The position numbers and the translations under genes are program-made. The notes below the pieces were generated by a model. It was not told the origin of the DNA and searched no databases. It saw only the letters and a list, made by a program, of their open reading frames with translations. Source: an uncultured Clostridium sp. (GTDB lineage: Bacteria > Bacillota > Clostridia > TANB77 > CAG-508). Taken from it: a stretch of DNA of 54,993 nt. The first letter of the stretch is position 1, and each line of letters opens with the position of its first letter. Below, piece after piece: positions 1 to 8,766 of the stretch. The DNA lies in contig CATYUF010000004.1 in the NCBI GenBank assembly GCA_958413095.1, forward strand, positions 1-54,993, in the 5' to 3' direction.

Positions 1-21
1 TTAGTATTTTGAATTATTTAT

Positions 22-38
22 TGTAATATTTTTGTAAT
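22..38 (+). promoter_or_regulatory. Candidate response-regulator box, two TGTAAT half-sites
   Basis: TGTAAT (22-27) and TGTAAT (33-38) are separated by exactly 5 bases. This fits the TGTWAH-N5-TGTWAH direct repeat bound by WalR-type PhoB/OmpR regulators in Firmicutes. The same arrangement recurs at 40915-40942 and, on the other strand, at 19043-19070. It lies about 35 bp upstream of the rimP -35 box, or it may serve a gene left of the window. Binding is inferred. Confidence 0.4.
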
Positions 39-73
39 ATGATTAAATTTCCCTGTAAAAATCACCAAAACCC

Positions 74-102
74 TTGCATTTTTAGTAAAAAATGGGTATA
101 AT
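74..102 (+). promoter_or_regulatory. Sigma-A promoter of the rimP-nusA-infB operon
   Basis: TTGCAT (74-79) and a perfect TATAAT (97-102) have a 17-base spacer. Transcription would start near 109-110, placing the leader hairpin at 128-150 at the start of the RNA. No other promoter of this quality was seen before infB, so it probably drives the whole rimP-infB run. Confidence 0.7.
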
Positions 103-127
103 ATATAAAGAATACAAGATGAGCAAG

Positions 128-150
128 AGAGTGGGAACAAATCCCACTCT
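128..150 (+). promoter_or_regulatory. rimP leader hairpin
   Basis: AGAGTGGGA (128-136), loop ACAAA, TCCCACTCT (142-150): a perfect 9-bp stem just after the predicted transcription start and 10 bases before the rimP ribosome-binding site. A GUGGG/CCCAC hairpin at this place is typical of Firmicute rimP leaders. It has no U-run, so a 5' structured leader fits better than a terminator. Confidence 0.6.
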
Positions 151-178
151 TAAATTTTGAAAAAAGGAGGAAACTTTT

Positions 179-628
179 TTGGCAAGTATTGAAGAAAAAG
201 TAGAAAACTTACTAAAAGATAAAATAGAAAAAGCAGGATATGACTTATATGATGTAGAATATGCAAAAGAAGGAAAAAACTATTTTTTAAGAATATTTAT
301 TGATAAAACAGAAGGAATAGATTTATCAGATTGTGAGAAAGTAAATGACGAAATAAATGATTTGTTAGACGAAGCAAATTATATAAAAGACCAATATTTC
401 TTAGAAGTATCTTCACCAGGAATTGAAAGAATACTAAGAAAAGAAAAACACTTAGAACAAAATAAAGGAAAAGAAATACATATAAAACTATTCAAAAAAG
501 ATAATAATGGAAATAAAGAATATCAAGGAATACTAAAAGATTTTGATGATGAAAATATATATTTAGACGAAGCAAAAATCGAAAGAAAAAATATCGCACA
601 AATTAAAACAGTATATGATTGGAATTAA
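179..628 (+). CDS. rimP: Ribosome maturation factor RimP
   Basis: RimP, 149 aa, a cytoplasmic assembly factor of the 30S subunit. The N-terminal alpha/beta domain carries the family signature EVSSPGIER (residues 76-84), followed by a small beta-rich C-terminal domain; length is normal. The start is TTG at 179, fixed by AAAAAGGAGG ending 8 bases upstream; no ATG lies at a usable distance. It is first in the classical rimP-nusA-ylxR-ylxQ-infB operon, and nusA follows after 21 bases. Confidence 0.95.
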   Translation: MASIEEKVENLLKDKIEKAGYDLYDVEYAKEGKNYFLRIFIDKTEGIDLSDCEKVNDEINDLLDEANYIKDQYFLEVSSPGIERILRKEKHLEQNKGKEIHIKLFKKDNNGNKEYQGILKDFDDENIYLDEAKIERKNIAQIKTVYDWN

Positions 629-649
629 AAATAAAGGGAGGAATAAAAA

Positions 650-1762
650 ATGAAAAATCAAGCAATAGACAATAAAGAATTGATATTAGCTTTAGAAGAA
701 CTAGAAAAAGAGAAAGGTATAAAAAAAGAATATTTATTAGAATCTATCGAAACAGCATTACTTACAGCATATAAAAGAAACTTTGACGCATTAGATAATG
801 TAAGAGTTGCAATGGACCCTCAAACTGGAGCAACACATGTTTTTTCAATAAAAGAAATAATGGAAGATGCAAAAGACCCAGCTTTAGAAATTAGCTTAGA
901 AGATGCTAGAAAAATAAACAAAGAAGCAAAATTAGGTGAAACAGTAGAAGTAGAAATAGTACCTAGAGATTTTGGAAGAATAGCAGCACAAACGGCAAAA
1001 CAAGTAATAATTCAAAAACTAAGAGAAGCAGAAAGAGAAATAATTTTTACAGAATTTAATGACAGAAAAGGAGAAATCGTTTCTGGAATTATACAAAAAG
1101 CTGATAAAAATATAGTTGTAATGGATTTAGGAAGATTAGAAGGAATAATGCCATCTAAAGAGCAAATACCAACTGAAAAATATAGAGTAAATGATAAAAT
1201 AAAAGGTTATGTAATGGATGTAGAAAAAGGTGCAAAAGGTGTACCACAAGTAATTGTATCAAGAAGCCATCCAGACTTTGTAAGAAAATTATTAGAGCTT
1301 GAAATACCAGAAATATATGAAGGTGTAATTGAAATAAAAAGTGTATCTAGAGATGCAGGATATAGAAGTAAAGTAGCAGTATATTCTCCAGACCCTAATA
1401 TAGACCCTGTTGGTTCATGTGTAGGACAAAGAGGAGTAAGAATTCAAAATGTTATTAATGAATTAAATGGAGAAAAAATTGATGTTATAGAATGGAATGA
1501 AGACCCATCAATATATATTTCTTCAGCATTATTACCAGCAAAAATTTTAGCAGTAGATATAAAAGAAGAAGAAAAATTTGCACAAGTAATAGTTCCAGAT
1601 GACCAATTATCTTTAGCAATTGGAAAATCAGGACAAAATGCAAGATTAGCAGCAAAATTAACAAATTGGAAAATTGATATAAAATCTGAATCACAATTTA
1701 GAGAAATGTTAATGGCTTCTCAAGAAAATGAAGAAAGCGAAGAAAATGAAGTAGAAGAATAA
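650..1762 (+). CDS. nusA: Transcription termination/antitermination factor NusA
   Basis: NusA, 370 aa, binds RNA polymerase and nascent RNA to modulate pausing and termination. Domain order is the N-terminal polymerase-binding domain (about 1-125), S1 domain (about 135-200, from GEIVSGIIQKADKN), then tandem KH domains with DPVGSCVGQRGVRI in KH1 and a second KH ending near 350. An acidic tail follows and the Gram-negative acidic repeats are absent, which is the normal Firmicute length. The start has AGGGAGGAATAAAAA just upstream. Confidence 0.96.
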   Translation: MKNQAIDNKELILALEELEKEKGIKKEYLLESIETALLTAYKRNFDALDNVRVAMDPQTGATHVFSIKEIMEDAKDPALEISLEDARKINKEAKLGETVEVEIVPRDFGRIAAQTAKQVIIQKLREAEREIIFTEFNDRKGEIVSGIIQKADKNIVVMDLGRLEGIMPSKEQIPTEKYRVNDKIKGYVMDVEKGAKGVPQVIVSRSHPDFVRKLLELEIPEIYEGVIEIKSVSRDAGYRSKVAVYSPDPNIDPVGSCVGQRGVRIQNVINELNGEKIDVIEWNEDPSIYISSALLPAKILAVDIKEEEKFAQVIVPDDQLSLAIGKSGQNARLAAKLTNWKIDIKSESQFREMLMASQENEESEENEVEE

Positions 1763-1800
1763 TAAAATTTTTAGGACATACAATAAAAGGGGGAAAATAT

Positions 1801-2061
1801 ATGAAAAATATACCACAAAGAACTTGTATGGGATGTAATGAAAAAAAAGAAAAAAATGAGTTAATAAGAATTGTTAAAAATAAAGAAAATGAAATCAGCA
1901 TAGATAAGCTGGGAAAAAAAGAAGGAAGAGGAGCATATATTTGCGATGACATCAAATGCTTAGAAAAAGTTATAAAAACTAAGAGATTAGAAAGAATTTT
2001 TGATATGAAAATATCAGAAGAAATATATGAAAGTTTAAGAGGTGTAATTCTTGATAAATAA
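1801..2061 (+). CDS. ylxR: YlxR (DUF448) nucleic-acid-binding protein
   Basis: Small YlxR-family protein, 86 aa. The family signature is seen as RTCMGCNEKKEKNELIRIV (residues 7-25) and GRGAYIC near residue 40, with a paired CxxC. The family is thought to bind RNA and is nearly always between nusA and infB, as here. GGGGGAAAATAT precedes the ATG. Its 3' end overlaps the start of ylxQ by 11 bases, so the two are probably translationally coupled. Confidence 0.9.
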   Translation: MKNIPQRTCMGCNEKKEKNELIRIVKNKENEISIDKLGKKEGRGAYICDDIKCLEKVIKTKRLERIFDMKISEEIYESLRGVILDK

Positions 2062-2371
2062 AAAGATATTAGGATTGTTAGGATTAGCAGCAAGAGCAAG
2101 GAAAATTGCTTTTGGAGCAGATAGTGTTGAAAATGAATTAAAGGCAAGAAAAATAAAAGTAATCATAGTTGCAGAAGACTCATCAGAAAGGACTAAGGAA
2201 AAGTTTACAAAATTAAGTAAGGAATATGGTATTCCAATTATAATAAAAGGAAATATTGATGAGTTGAGTAAAACAATAGGAAAAAGTAATAAAGCAATAA
2301 TAGGAATAAAAGATATAAATCTATCTAATGAAATTATAAAAATTAATGATGGGGGTGATATTATTGGGTAA
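2051..2371 (+). CDS. ylxQ: YlxQ, L7Ae/L30e-family RNA-binding protein
   Basis: L7Ae-like protein, 106 aa. The LGLLGLAARARKIAFG segment at the N-terminus and the IIVAEDSSERTKEK region are typical of the kink-turn-binding ribosomal-like family. The start is TTG at 2051, inside the end of ylxR; no ATG is available. Its 3' end overlaps the infB start region (infB TTG at 2364, ylxQ stop at 2369-2371), making a tightly coupled three-gene set. Confidence 0.88.
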   Translation: MINKKILGLLGLAARARKIAFGADSVENELKARKIKVIIVAEDSSERTKEKFTKLSKEYGIPIIIKGNIDELSKTIGKSNKAIIGIKDINLSNEIIKINDGGDIIG

Positions 2372-5300
2372 GATTAAAATTCATGAAATAGCAAAAAAGC
2401 TAAACTTAACCAGTAAAGAAGTATTAGAAGTAGCTAACAAATTAAATATCGAAGCTAAAAGTCATTTAAGTGGAGTAGATGAGGAACAAGCAACAAAAAT
2501 AGAAAAAGAATTATTAAAAAATACAAGTAAAGATAAAACACAAACTCCAAAAGAAAATACAAAAAAAGCTAAAAAGGAAGAAAAAAAGGAAACTCCTGTT
2601 ATAATAAGAAGAGAAGTAATAATAGAAGAAGAACAAGAAAAAAAGGAAAAAGAAAAAGCACAAAAACAACAAAAAAGAAATAATAATGTTGGATTTGTAG
2701 AAAGAAAACAAAATAAAGATTATAACATAGTGTATAGAAATAAACCTAATAAACCTATGACAGTAAGTGAATTATTTGGTTTGAAGAAAGAAGAACCTAA
2801 GAAACCAGTAGAAGAAGTAAAAGAAATTCTAAAAGAAGAGCCAAAGAAAGAAATTGAAGAAGTAAAAGAAAATGCAAAAGAAGAGGTAGAAAAAGAAATA
2901 AAAGAAGAAGTAAAACAAGACAAATCAAAAATGGAGGACATTAACACTAATAATACAGCAATTAAAACTGAGGATAGAGTGGTTGAAAATAATAAAGGTA
3001 TGAGTAATAATATGCAAAAAGAAAATAAAGATAATAAAAGAAACGATAATAATTTCCATAAAAACAATAGTTATCAAAATAGAAATGAAAATAATAATTC
3101 AAATAACTATCAAAACAGAGATAATCAAAATAATAATTCAAACAATTACCAAAACAGAAATGGTCAAAACAATAGAAATAATTTTGGCAAAAACAATAAT
3201 TACAATAATAGAAATAATAACAATAACTATAATAACAAAAATAATAACTATAATAAAAATGGAAACAATAATAACAGATTCAACAATAACAGAAACAACA
3301 ATGACAAATTTGGTAAAAAGCCATTAGATGAAAGAGGAATAGAAAAAAATATAAAAAATATTATGGCAGCTGATGTTGTTGAAAAAGAAACAGTTAGAGA
3401 ATACAACAATAAAAACATAGATAAACAAAAACAAAATAGTAAGTTTGAAGAGAATAAAGCTAAAAAAACAAAGACAAGAAAAAATAGTGGTAATAATAGT
3501 TTTGATGAAGGAAAATTAAAAACTTTAAAACAAGCTAATAGATTATCTAGTATGTTTGATGAACAAGATGGTGGAATGTTAGATTATTATGATTTAACAA
3601 CAGAAAGAGGAAGAAGAGGAAAGAAAAAGAAAAATTTAAATCAAGAAGAAAGAACAAAACAAAAAATCTTCAAATTAACAAGTATAGAAATACCAGAAAC
3701 TGTTACAGTAAAAGATTTAGCAGCAGAAATGAAAAAGACAACAGCTGAAGTAATAAAGAAATTATTAGGTTTTGGAGTTATGGCAACAATTAATAATGAA
3801 ATAGACTTTGATACTGCATATTTAATAGCACAAGAATTTGGAATAACAGCTAAAAAGAAAGAAACAGTAACAGAAGAGGATATTTTATTTGACGAATCAG
3901 AAGATAGAGAAGAAGATTTACAAGCAAGACCACCAGTAGTAGTTGTTATGGGACACGTAGACCATGGTAAAACTTCATTATTAGATGCAATAAGAAAAAC
4001 AAATGTAATTGAAGGTGAAGCAGGAGGAATTACACAAGCAATTGGTGCATATATGGTAAAAATAAATAACAGAGAAATAACTTTCTTAGATACACCAGGA
4101 CACGAAGCATTTACATCAATGCGTGCTAGAGGTGCACAAATAACAGATATAGCAATACTTGTAGTAGCAGCAAATGATGGAGTAATGCCTCAAACAGTAG
4201 AAGCTATAAACCATGCTAAATCAGCAGGAATTCCAATTATTGTAGCAATAAATAAAATCGACTTACCAGATAGTAATATAGATAAAGTAAAACAAGAATT
4301 GATGGCATATGAATTGGTTCCAGAAGAATGGGGAGGAGACACAATTTATGTTCCTATATCAGCAAAGAAAAATCAAAATATAGACCAATTATTAGAAATG
4401 ATACTATTAGAAGCTGATATGTTAGAATTAAAAGCAAATCCTAATAAACAAGCAAAAGGAGTAGTAATCGAAGCTAGATTAGATAAAGCCAAAGGTGCAA
4501 TAGCTTCAATGCTTGTGCAAAGAGGAACACTAGATGTAGGAGATACGATTGTTGTAGGTTCTTCAATAGGAAGAATAAGAGCTATGACAAATGATAAAGG
4601 TAAAAAAGTAAAATCAGTAGGTCCATCAAGTCCAGTTGAAATAATGGGATTAACAGATGTTCCAGAAGCGGGAGACACTTTCTACGAAGTTAAAAATGAA
4701 AAAATGGCAAAACACTTAATAGAAAGAAGAAAACGCCAAGCTAGAGAACAAGCAATAAATGCAACTACAAAAGTAACATTAGATAATTTATTTAGCCAAA
4801 TGGAAGAAGGAAAATTAAAAGTATTAAATCTAATTGTAAAAGCAGATGTTCAAGGTTCTGTGGAGGCTGTAAAACAAGCTCTAGAAAAACTAGAAAATGA
4901 AGAAGTTAGAGTAAAAGTAATTCATAGCACAGTAGGAGCTGTTAATCAATCAGATGTTACACTTGCTAAAGTTTCAAATGCTATAATAATTGCTTTCAAT
5001 GTTAGACCAGATAATATGGCAAAAGAAATGGCTGAAAAAGAAGAAGTAGAAATAAAACAATATTCTATTATATATCAAGCTATAGAAGATGTTGAAGCAG
5101 CAATGAAAGGTATGTTAGACCCTAAATATGAAGAAAAAGTAATAGGAAATGCAGAAGTAAGACAAACATTCAAGATTTCAAATGTAGGAACTATTGCTGG
5201 AGCATTTGTATTAAATGGAAAAGTAGAAAGAAATGCAGGAGTAAGAGTAATTAGAGAGAATATAGTAATACATGAAGGTCATTTGGCTACATTAAAAAGA

Positions 5301-5423
5301 TTTAAAGATGAAGTTAAAGAAGTATCAAAAGGTTTTGAATGTGGTATGCAAATTGAAAACTATAATGATATTAAAGAGGGAGACATTATAGAAGTATTTA
5401 TAATGGAAGAAGTGAAAAGATAA
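2364..5423 (+). CDS. infB: Translation initiation factor IF-2
   Basis: IF-2 GTPase, about 1019 aa from the TTG at 2364. I prefer this over upstream ATGs (2346, 2349) because GGGGGTG ends 6 bases before it and the protein then starts with the usual LGKIKIHEIAKKL. Order: IF2_N helical module, a Lys/Glu linker, a very Asn-rich segment (nt about 2990-3310), a second IF2_N, the G domain (GHVDHGKTSLLD, DTPGHEAF, NKIDLP), then domains II, III and C2. It is longer than most clostridial IF-2 because of the Asn-rich linker. It brings fMet-tRNA to the 30S subunit. Confidence 0.95.
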   Translation: MGKIKIHEIAKKLNLTSKEVLEVANKLNIEAKSHLSGVDEEQATKIEKELLKNTSKDKTQTPKENTKKAKKEEKKETPVIIRREVIIEEEQEKKEKEKAQKQQKRNNNVGFVERKQNKDYNIVYRNKPNKPMTVSELFGLKKEEPKKPVEEVKEILKEEPKKEIEEVKENAKEEVEKEIKEEVKQDKSKMEDINTNNTAIKTEDRVVENNKGMSNNMQKENKDNKRNDNNFHKNNSYQNRNENNNSNNYQNRDNQNNNSNNYQNRNGQNNRNNFGKNNNYNNRNNNNNYNNKNNNYNKNGNNNNRFNNNRNNNDKFGKKPLDERGIEKNIKNIMAADVVEKETVREYNNKNIDKQKQNSKFEENKAKKTKTRKNSGNNSFDEGKLKTLKQANRLSSMFDEQDGGMLDYYDLTTERGRRGKKKKNLNQEERTKQKIFKLTSIEIPETVTVKDLAAEMKKTTAEVIKKLLGFGVMATINNEIDFDTAYLIAQEFGITAKKKETVTEEDILFDESEDREEDLQARPPVVVVMGHVDHGKTSLLDAIRKTNVIEGEAGGITQAIGAYMVKINNREITFLDTPGHEAFTSMRARGAQITDIAILVVAANDGVMPQTVEAINHAKSAGIPIIVAINKIDLPDSNIDKVKQELMAYELVPEEWGGDTIYVPISAKKNQNIDQLLEMILLEADMLELKANPNKQAKGVVIEARLDKAKGAIASMLVQRGTLDVGDTIVVGSSIGRIRAMTNDKGKKVKSVGPSSPVEIMGLTDVPEAGDTFYEVKNEKMAKHLIERRKRQAREQAINATTKVTLDNLFSQMEEGKLKVLNLIVKADVQGSVEAVKQALEKLENEEVRVKVIHSTVGAVNQSDVTLAKVSNAIIIAFNVRPDNMAKEMAEKEEVEIKQYSIIYQAIEDVEAAMKGMLDPKYEEKVIGNAEVRQTFKISNVGTIAGAFVLNGKVERNAGVRVIRENIVIHEGHLATLKRFKDEVKEVSKGFECGMQIENYNDIKEGDIIEVFIMEEVKR

Positions 5424-5460
5424 TTAAATGACTTAAAATTTTATATATGAACAATTTAAT

Positions 5461-5508
5461 ACGGGCTAAGAGATATCTATTTAAAGTAATATTAATTAGC
5501 TCGTTTTT
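5461..5508 (+). terminator. Intrinsic terminator after infB
   Basis: ACGGGCTAA (5461-5469) pairs with TTAGCTCGT (5496-5504) with one G-U pair, across a long AT-rich loop, followed by TTTT. This would end or attenuate the rimP-infB transcript before rbfA. Confidence 0.5.
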
Positions 5509-5535
5509 ATTATAGAATAAAAAGGAGGTAATAAA

Positions 5536-5895
5536 ATGCCAAGTAATAATAATAGATTAGGAAGAATTGATGAAGAATATAGGAAAGAACTTAGCCAAAT
5601 TATAGGTTATGAATTAAAAAATCCAAATGTAACAGGTCTAATTAGTGTTACAAAAGTAAAAGTAACAAATGACTTAAAATTTGCAAAAGTATATGTTAGC
5701 ATTTTAAATTCTAAAAATATAAAAGATACTTTAGCAGGATTAAAAAAATCAGCAGGTTTCATAAGAACAGAATTAGCTAAAAGAGTTAATTTAAGAAATA
5801 CTCCTGAATTAATATTTGAATTAGATGATTCAATAGAATATGGTGCAAAAATAGATACAATATTAAAAGAAATATTACCAAAAAAAGAAGATTAA
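5536..5895 (+). CDS. rbfA: Ribosome-binding factor A
   Basis: RbfA, 119 aa, a KH-like cold-shock factor acting on the 5' helix of 16S rRNA during 30S assembly. RLGRIDEEYRKELSQIIGYEL at the start and AKVYVSIL in the middle are family hallmarks; length is normal. AAAAAGGAGGTAATAAA precedes the ATG. It follows infB after a 112-bp gap with a terminator-like hairpin and precedes nrnA, as in many Firmicutes. Confidence 0.93.
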   Translation: MPSNNNRLGRIDEEYRKELSQIIGYELKNPNVTGLISVTKVKVTNDLKFAKVYVSILNSKNIKDTLAGLKKSAGFIRTELAKRVNLRNTPELIFELDDSIEYGAKIDTILKEILPKKED

Positions 5896-5945
5896 TCAAT
5901 ATAAATTAAAAATTGATTAAAAAAATATATTATACGAGGGAAAAA

Positions 5946-5997
5946 AGGCTTGAATAATATCTGAAATTTATAAATTATTCATTCTGATTTGTGCCTT
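5946..5997 (+). promoter_or_regulatory. Leader hairpin before nrnA
   Basis: TGAATAAT (5951-5958) pairs with ATTATTCA (5974-5981), and outer AAGGC pairs with GCCTT across a bulge. It sits just before the nrnA ribosome-binding site (AAAGGAAGG). There is no U-tract; role unknown. Confidence 0.3.
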
Positions 5998-6019
5998 AAA
6001 AGGAAGGAATGATAGAAAA

Positions 6020-6985
6020 ATGACAATCGACAATATTTTTGAAGAAATAGAAAAAGCAAATAAAATAGTTGTATTAACACATGAAACACCAGATGGAGAT
6101 GCAATAGGCAGTTTACTTGCTATGAGATTAATTTTGAAAAAGTTAGGAAAAAATGCTGATGCAATAATTTCAGGAATTCCATCAGTGTTTAAATTCTTAC
6201 CAGGAGCAGAAGAAGTAAAATCCGAAAGTGATATTGAGCAATATGATTTAGCAATTACATTAGACTGTGCAACTTTAAAAAGGGTAGACGGAAAAGAATA
6301 CTGTGAAAAAGCTAAAAAAATAATAGTTATAGACCATCACGGAAGCAATACTATGTATGGAGATATAAACTATGTAAATCCAGTAGCACCAGCGTGTTGT
6401 GAGGTTTTAGCAGGAATGCTAGAGTATAAGGAAATAGATATTGATGTAAATATTGGTACATGTATTTTAGCAGGAATTATAACTGATACAGGAGGCTTCA
6501 AACATGCAAGTGTGACAGCTGAAACCTTTGAATTCACAGCAGAGTTAATAAGTAAAGGGGTAAATGTATCTCAAATATATACAAAAGTACTAGAAACAAA
6601 AACAAGAGCAAATTTTGAATTATCAAAAAGAGCAATTGATAGATTAGAGTTTTTACAAGATGGAAAAGTTGCATTTACATATATAACAGAAGATGATATG
6701 AAAGATGTAAATGCACAGATAGGAGACCATGAAGGAATTGTAGAAATAGGAAGAGGAGTAGAAGGAGTAGAAGTTTCTATATTTATAAGAGAAAACAACG
6801 AAAGAAATGCTTATAAAGTATCTTTAAGAGCAAGTATTAATTCTAAAGTTAATGTTTCTGATGTTTGCTATATGTTTGGTGGTGGAGGTCACCAAAAAGC
6901 AGCTGGAGCATTAATTCAAGGAACTAGAGAAGAGGTTAAAGAAAAAGTCCTTAAAGAAGTAGAAAAACATTTAAATAAAAAATAA
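6020..6985 (+). CDS. nrnA: DHH-family nanoRNase / pAp phosphatase (NrnA-like)
   Basis: DHH/DHHA1 phosphoesterase, 321 aa, of the NrnA type that degrades 2-5 nt RNAs and dephosphorylates pAp. Metal-binding motifs are intact: THETPDGDAIGS (residues 20-31), the central LDC (81-83), IDHHGSN (104-110) and TDTGGF. The C-terminal DHHA1 substrate domain has GGGGHQKAAGA. Placement between rbfA and truB is the standard clostridial order. AAGGAAGGAATGATAGAAAA precedes the ATG. Confidence 0.9.
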   Translation: MTIDNIFEEIEKANKIVVLTHETPDGDAIGSLLAMRLILKKLGKNADAIISGIPSVFKFLPGAEEVKSESDIEQYDLAITLDCATLKRVDGKEYCEKAKKIIVIDHHGSNTMYGDINYVNPVAPACCEVLAGMLEYKEIDIDVNIGTCILAGIITDTGGFKHASVTAETFEFTAELISKGVNVSQIYTKVLETKTRANFELSKRAIDRLEFLQDGKVAFTYITEDDMKDVNAQIGDHEGIVEIGRGVEGVEVSIFIRENNERNAYKVSLRASINSKVNVSDVCYMFGGGGHQKAAGALIQGTREEVKEKVLKEVEKHLNKK

Positions 6986-7018
6986 TAAGAAGTAAATATC
7001 AAAGGCAATAGCGATTAT

Positions 7019-7075
7019 AGATTTTTATTGAATGGGAAAATTCATTTTTTTTACTCAATAAAAAATTTTTAATGA
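7019..7075 (+). terminator. AT-rich hairpin between nrnA and truB
   Basis: ATTTTTATTGA and TCAATAAAAAAT can pair over a loop of about 25 bases, followed by TTTTT. Weak terminator or attenuator; the stem is almost all A-U. Confidence 0.3.
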
Positions 7076-7093
7076 AAATAGAAAAGGAAAATT

Positions 7094-7957
7094 ATGAACG
7101 GAATATTAATAGTAAATAAGCCATTAAACTATACATCACATGATATTGTATACAAAGTAAAAAAAATAACAGGAATGAAAGTAGGGCATACTGGAACTTT
7201 AGACCCAATGGCAACAGGAGTATTACCACTACTTATAGGAAAAGGAACATTATGTTCTAAATATTTAATAAATCATGATAAAATTTATAATGTTAAATTA
7301 CAACTAGGAATTAAAACTGATACAGCAGATAGTGAAGGAAATATAATAGAACAAAAGGAAGTAAAAGAAGAAAAGCTATCTCAAAATGCAGTTGAAAAAA
7401 CATTAAATGATTTTATTGGAAAACAAGAGCAAATTCCACCAATGTATTCAGCAATAAAAGTAAATGGAAAAAAATTATATGAATATGCTAGAAAAGGCGA
7501 AAAAATAGAGATAAAACCAAGACAAATAGAAATATATGATATAAAATTACTAACAATTAATGAAGAAAATAAACAAATTGAATTTTGTGTAAAATGTTCA
7601 AAAGGTACATATATTAGAAGTTTGTGTGAAGATATTTCAGAAAAACTTGATACAGTAGGGTATATGATAGGATTAGAAAGAATTCAGGTTGGAGAATTTA
7701 ATATAAAACAAGCTATATCAATAGAAGAATTAGAAAATAATAAGGAAATAGTAAAAGATAAAATTATTACAGTAGAAGGATTATTTAAAAATTTAGATAA
7801 AATTGAACTTGATAAAAGAAAATTAGAACTATTTTTAAATGGGGTACAATTATCTGATTCTAATATAGATGGAATTTATAGAATTTATAGTAAAGAGAAC
7901 TTTATTGGGATTGGGATTGTGAAAAATAAGTTATTAAAGAGAGATATAATAATTTAA
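7094..7957 (+). CDS. truB: tRNA pseudouridine(55) synthase TruB
   Basis: TruB, 287 aa, makes pseudouridine 55 in the T-loop of tRNAs. The N-terminal block is typical (GILIVNKPLNYTSHD) and GHTGTLDPMATGVLP contains the catalytic Asp37. KCSKGTYIRSLCEDI is the second conserved block; the C-terminus is PUA-like. GAAAAGGAAAATT precedes the ATG. ribF, which often follows, is absent; the next feature is a bidirectional terminator. Confidence 0.94.
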   Translation: MNGILIVNKPLNYTSHDIVYKVKKITGMKVGHTGTLDPMATGVLPLLIGKGTLCSKYLINHDKIYNVKLQLGIKTDTADSEGNIIEQKEVKEEKLSQNAVEKTLNDFIGKQEQIPPMYSAIKVNGKKLYEYARKGEKIEIKPRQIEIYDIKLLTINEENKQIEFCVKCSKGTYIRSLCEDISEKLDTVGYMIGLERIQVGEFNIKQAISIEELENNKEIVKDKIITVEGLFKNLDKIELDKRKLELFLNGVQLSDSNIDGIYRIYSKENFIGIGIVKNKLLKRDIII

Positions 7958-7975
7958 TTAGCATAATAAAAATAT

Positions 7976-8013
7976 AAAGCGCATAGTGATACTCAGTATT
8001 ACTATGTGCTTTT
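7976..8013. terminator. Bidirectional terminator between truB and the methyltransferase
   Basis: AAAGCGCATAGTGAT (7976-7990) pairs with ATTACTATGTGCTTTT (7998-8013) using two G-U pairs and a short loop, with T-runs on the plus strand and A/T flanks on the other. It separates two convergent genes. Confidence 0.75.
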
Positions 8014-8024
8014 ATAAATTAAGT

Positions 8025-8613
8025 TTATTTTTTCTTAGCATAAATTTCAAATACATGCCAATGTTTATCTTTTTCTGTTGAACTATCCTTAATATATTTT
8101 TTTTCAGCATAATATACAATTTCAAAATTCTTAAAATAATCTAAAAGTTTTTCCTTAGTCAGAAAAGTCATAGTTTTTGATTTATTCCATTCATCTTCAA
8201 TTCCAAGAAAATTTCCGAACAAAAAATCCATTAGGTATAATATTTTTAGTTATTTCATTCATTAACACATCAAATTTATTTGGATTGCAAAAATGCAAAC
8301 TAAAACATGAATATATTAAACTTGCTTTATGTAGTTTTAAATTCTCAAAATCTTGTAATAGAAATTTTAAATTTTCATTCATGCCTATTTTACTTATTAT
8401 AGCTTCTTTGGATTTTGCTTCCTTATCTATACAAGTTATACTAAATCCGTTATCTATTAAGAATTTGGCATCATTTCCAACACCAGAGCCTAATTCTATT
8501 GCAATTTTTTCAGTTAGTTCTCTATCAAGTTTCATATTAAAGAATCCACATAAAAGACCAGAAGGTTTATTAAATTTTTTTGATTTTTCATAAAATTGAT
8601 TTATATTTTTCAT
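8025..8613 (-). CDS. Class I SAM-dependent methyltransferase, requires +1 shift at a CGG codon
   Basis: TehB-like methyltransferase of about 195 aa read in two frames. Codons from ATG 8613 to 8218 give the SAM-binding part (IELGSGVGNDAKFL, then TCIDKE); the zero frame then reads CGG AAA TTT and stops at TGA near 8197. Skipping the single base at 8217 gives GGA and continues as GNFLGIEDEWN, the expected family sequence, to a TAA at 8025. The start is ATG 8613 because AAGGAAG lies 7 bases upstream; a GTG at 8619 is less likely. A canonical promoter with an operator-like repeat lies upstream, so the gene does not look abandoned. Alternatives: a one-base insertion (recent pseudogene) or a sequence error. 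Confidence 0.75.
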
Positions 8614-8682
8614 AAACACACTTCCTTAAATAATAGAAATTTAAGACATTGAATATTTAGTAATAAAATATTAATAGATATT

Positions 8683-8709
8683 TTAATTGTAGTGCATTTT
8701 CACAATTAA
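8683..8709. promoter_or_regulatory. Operator-like inverted repeat in the methyltransferase promoter
   Basis: TTAATTGT (8683-8690) and ACAATTAA (8702-8709) are perfect inverted arms with an 11-base spacer. The repeat covers the spacer and -10 of the minus-strand promoter, a position expected for a repressor site. The regulator is unknown. Confidence 0.45.
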
Positions 8710-8714
8710 GTCAA
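8686..8714 (-). promoter_or_regulatory. Promoter of the methyltransferase gene
   Basis: On the minus strand TTGACT (8714-8709) and TACAAT (8691-8686) are separated by 17 bases. It lies about 73 bases upstream of the ATG at 8613. Confidence 0.65.
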
Positions 8715-8766
8715 CATAAGCAAAAGTTAATATAAAGTAAAACAGCTAAAATAAAATGAATAAAAC

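Noticed and set aside
2514..3327. Several open frames opposite or out of frame with infB, cysS, M23 and nrdD genes
   Set aside because: They mirror AT-rich coding sequence (Leu/Phe/Ile-rich translations), have no ribosome-binding sites and no family features.
8177..8593. Plus-strand frame opposite the methyltransferase
   Set aside because: No ribosome-binding site or family match, and the minus strand has promoter, start site and SAM motif.
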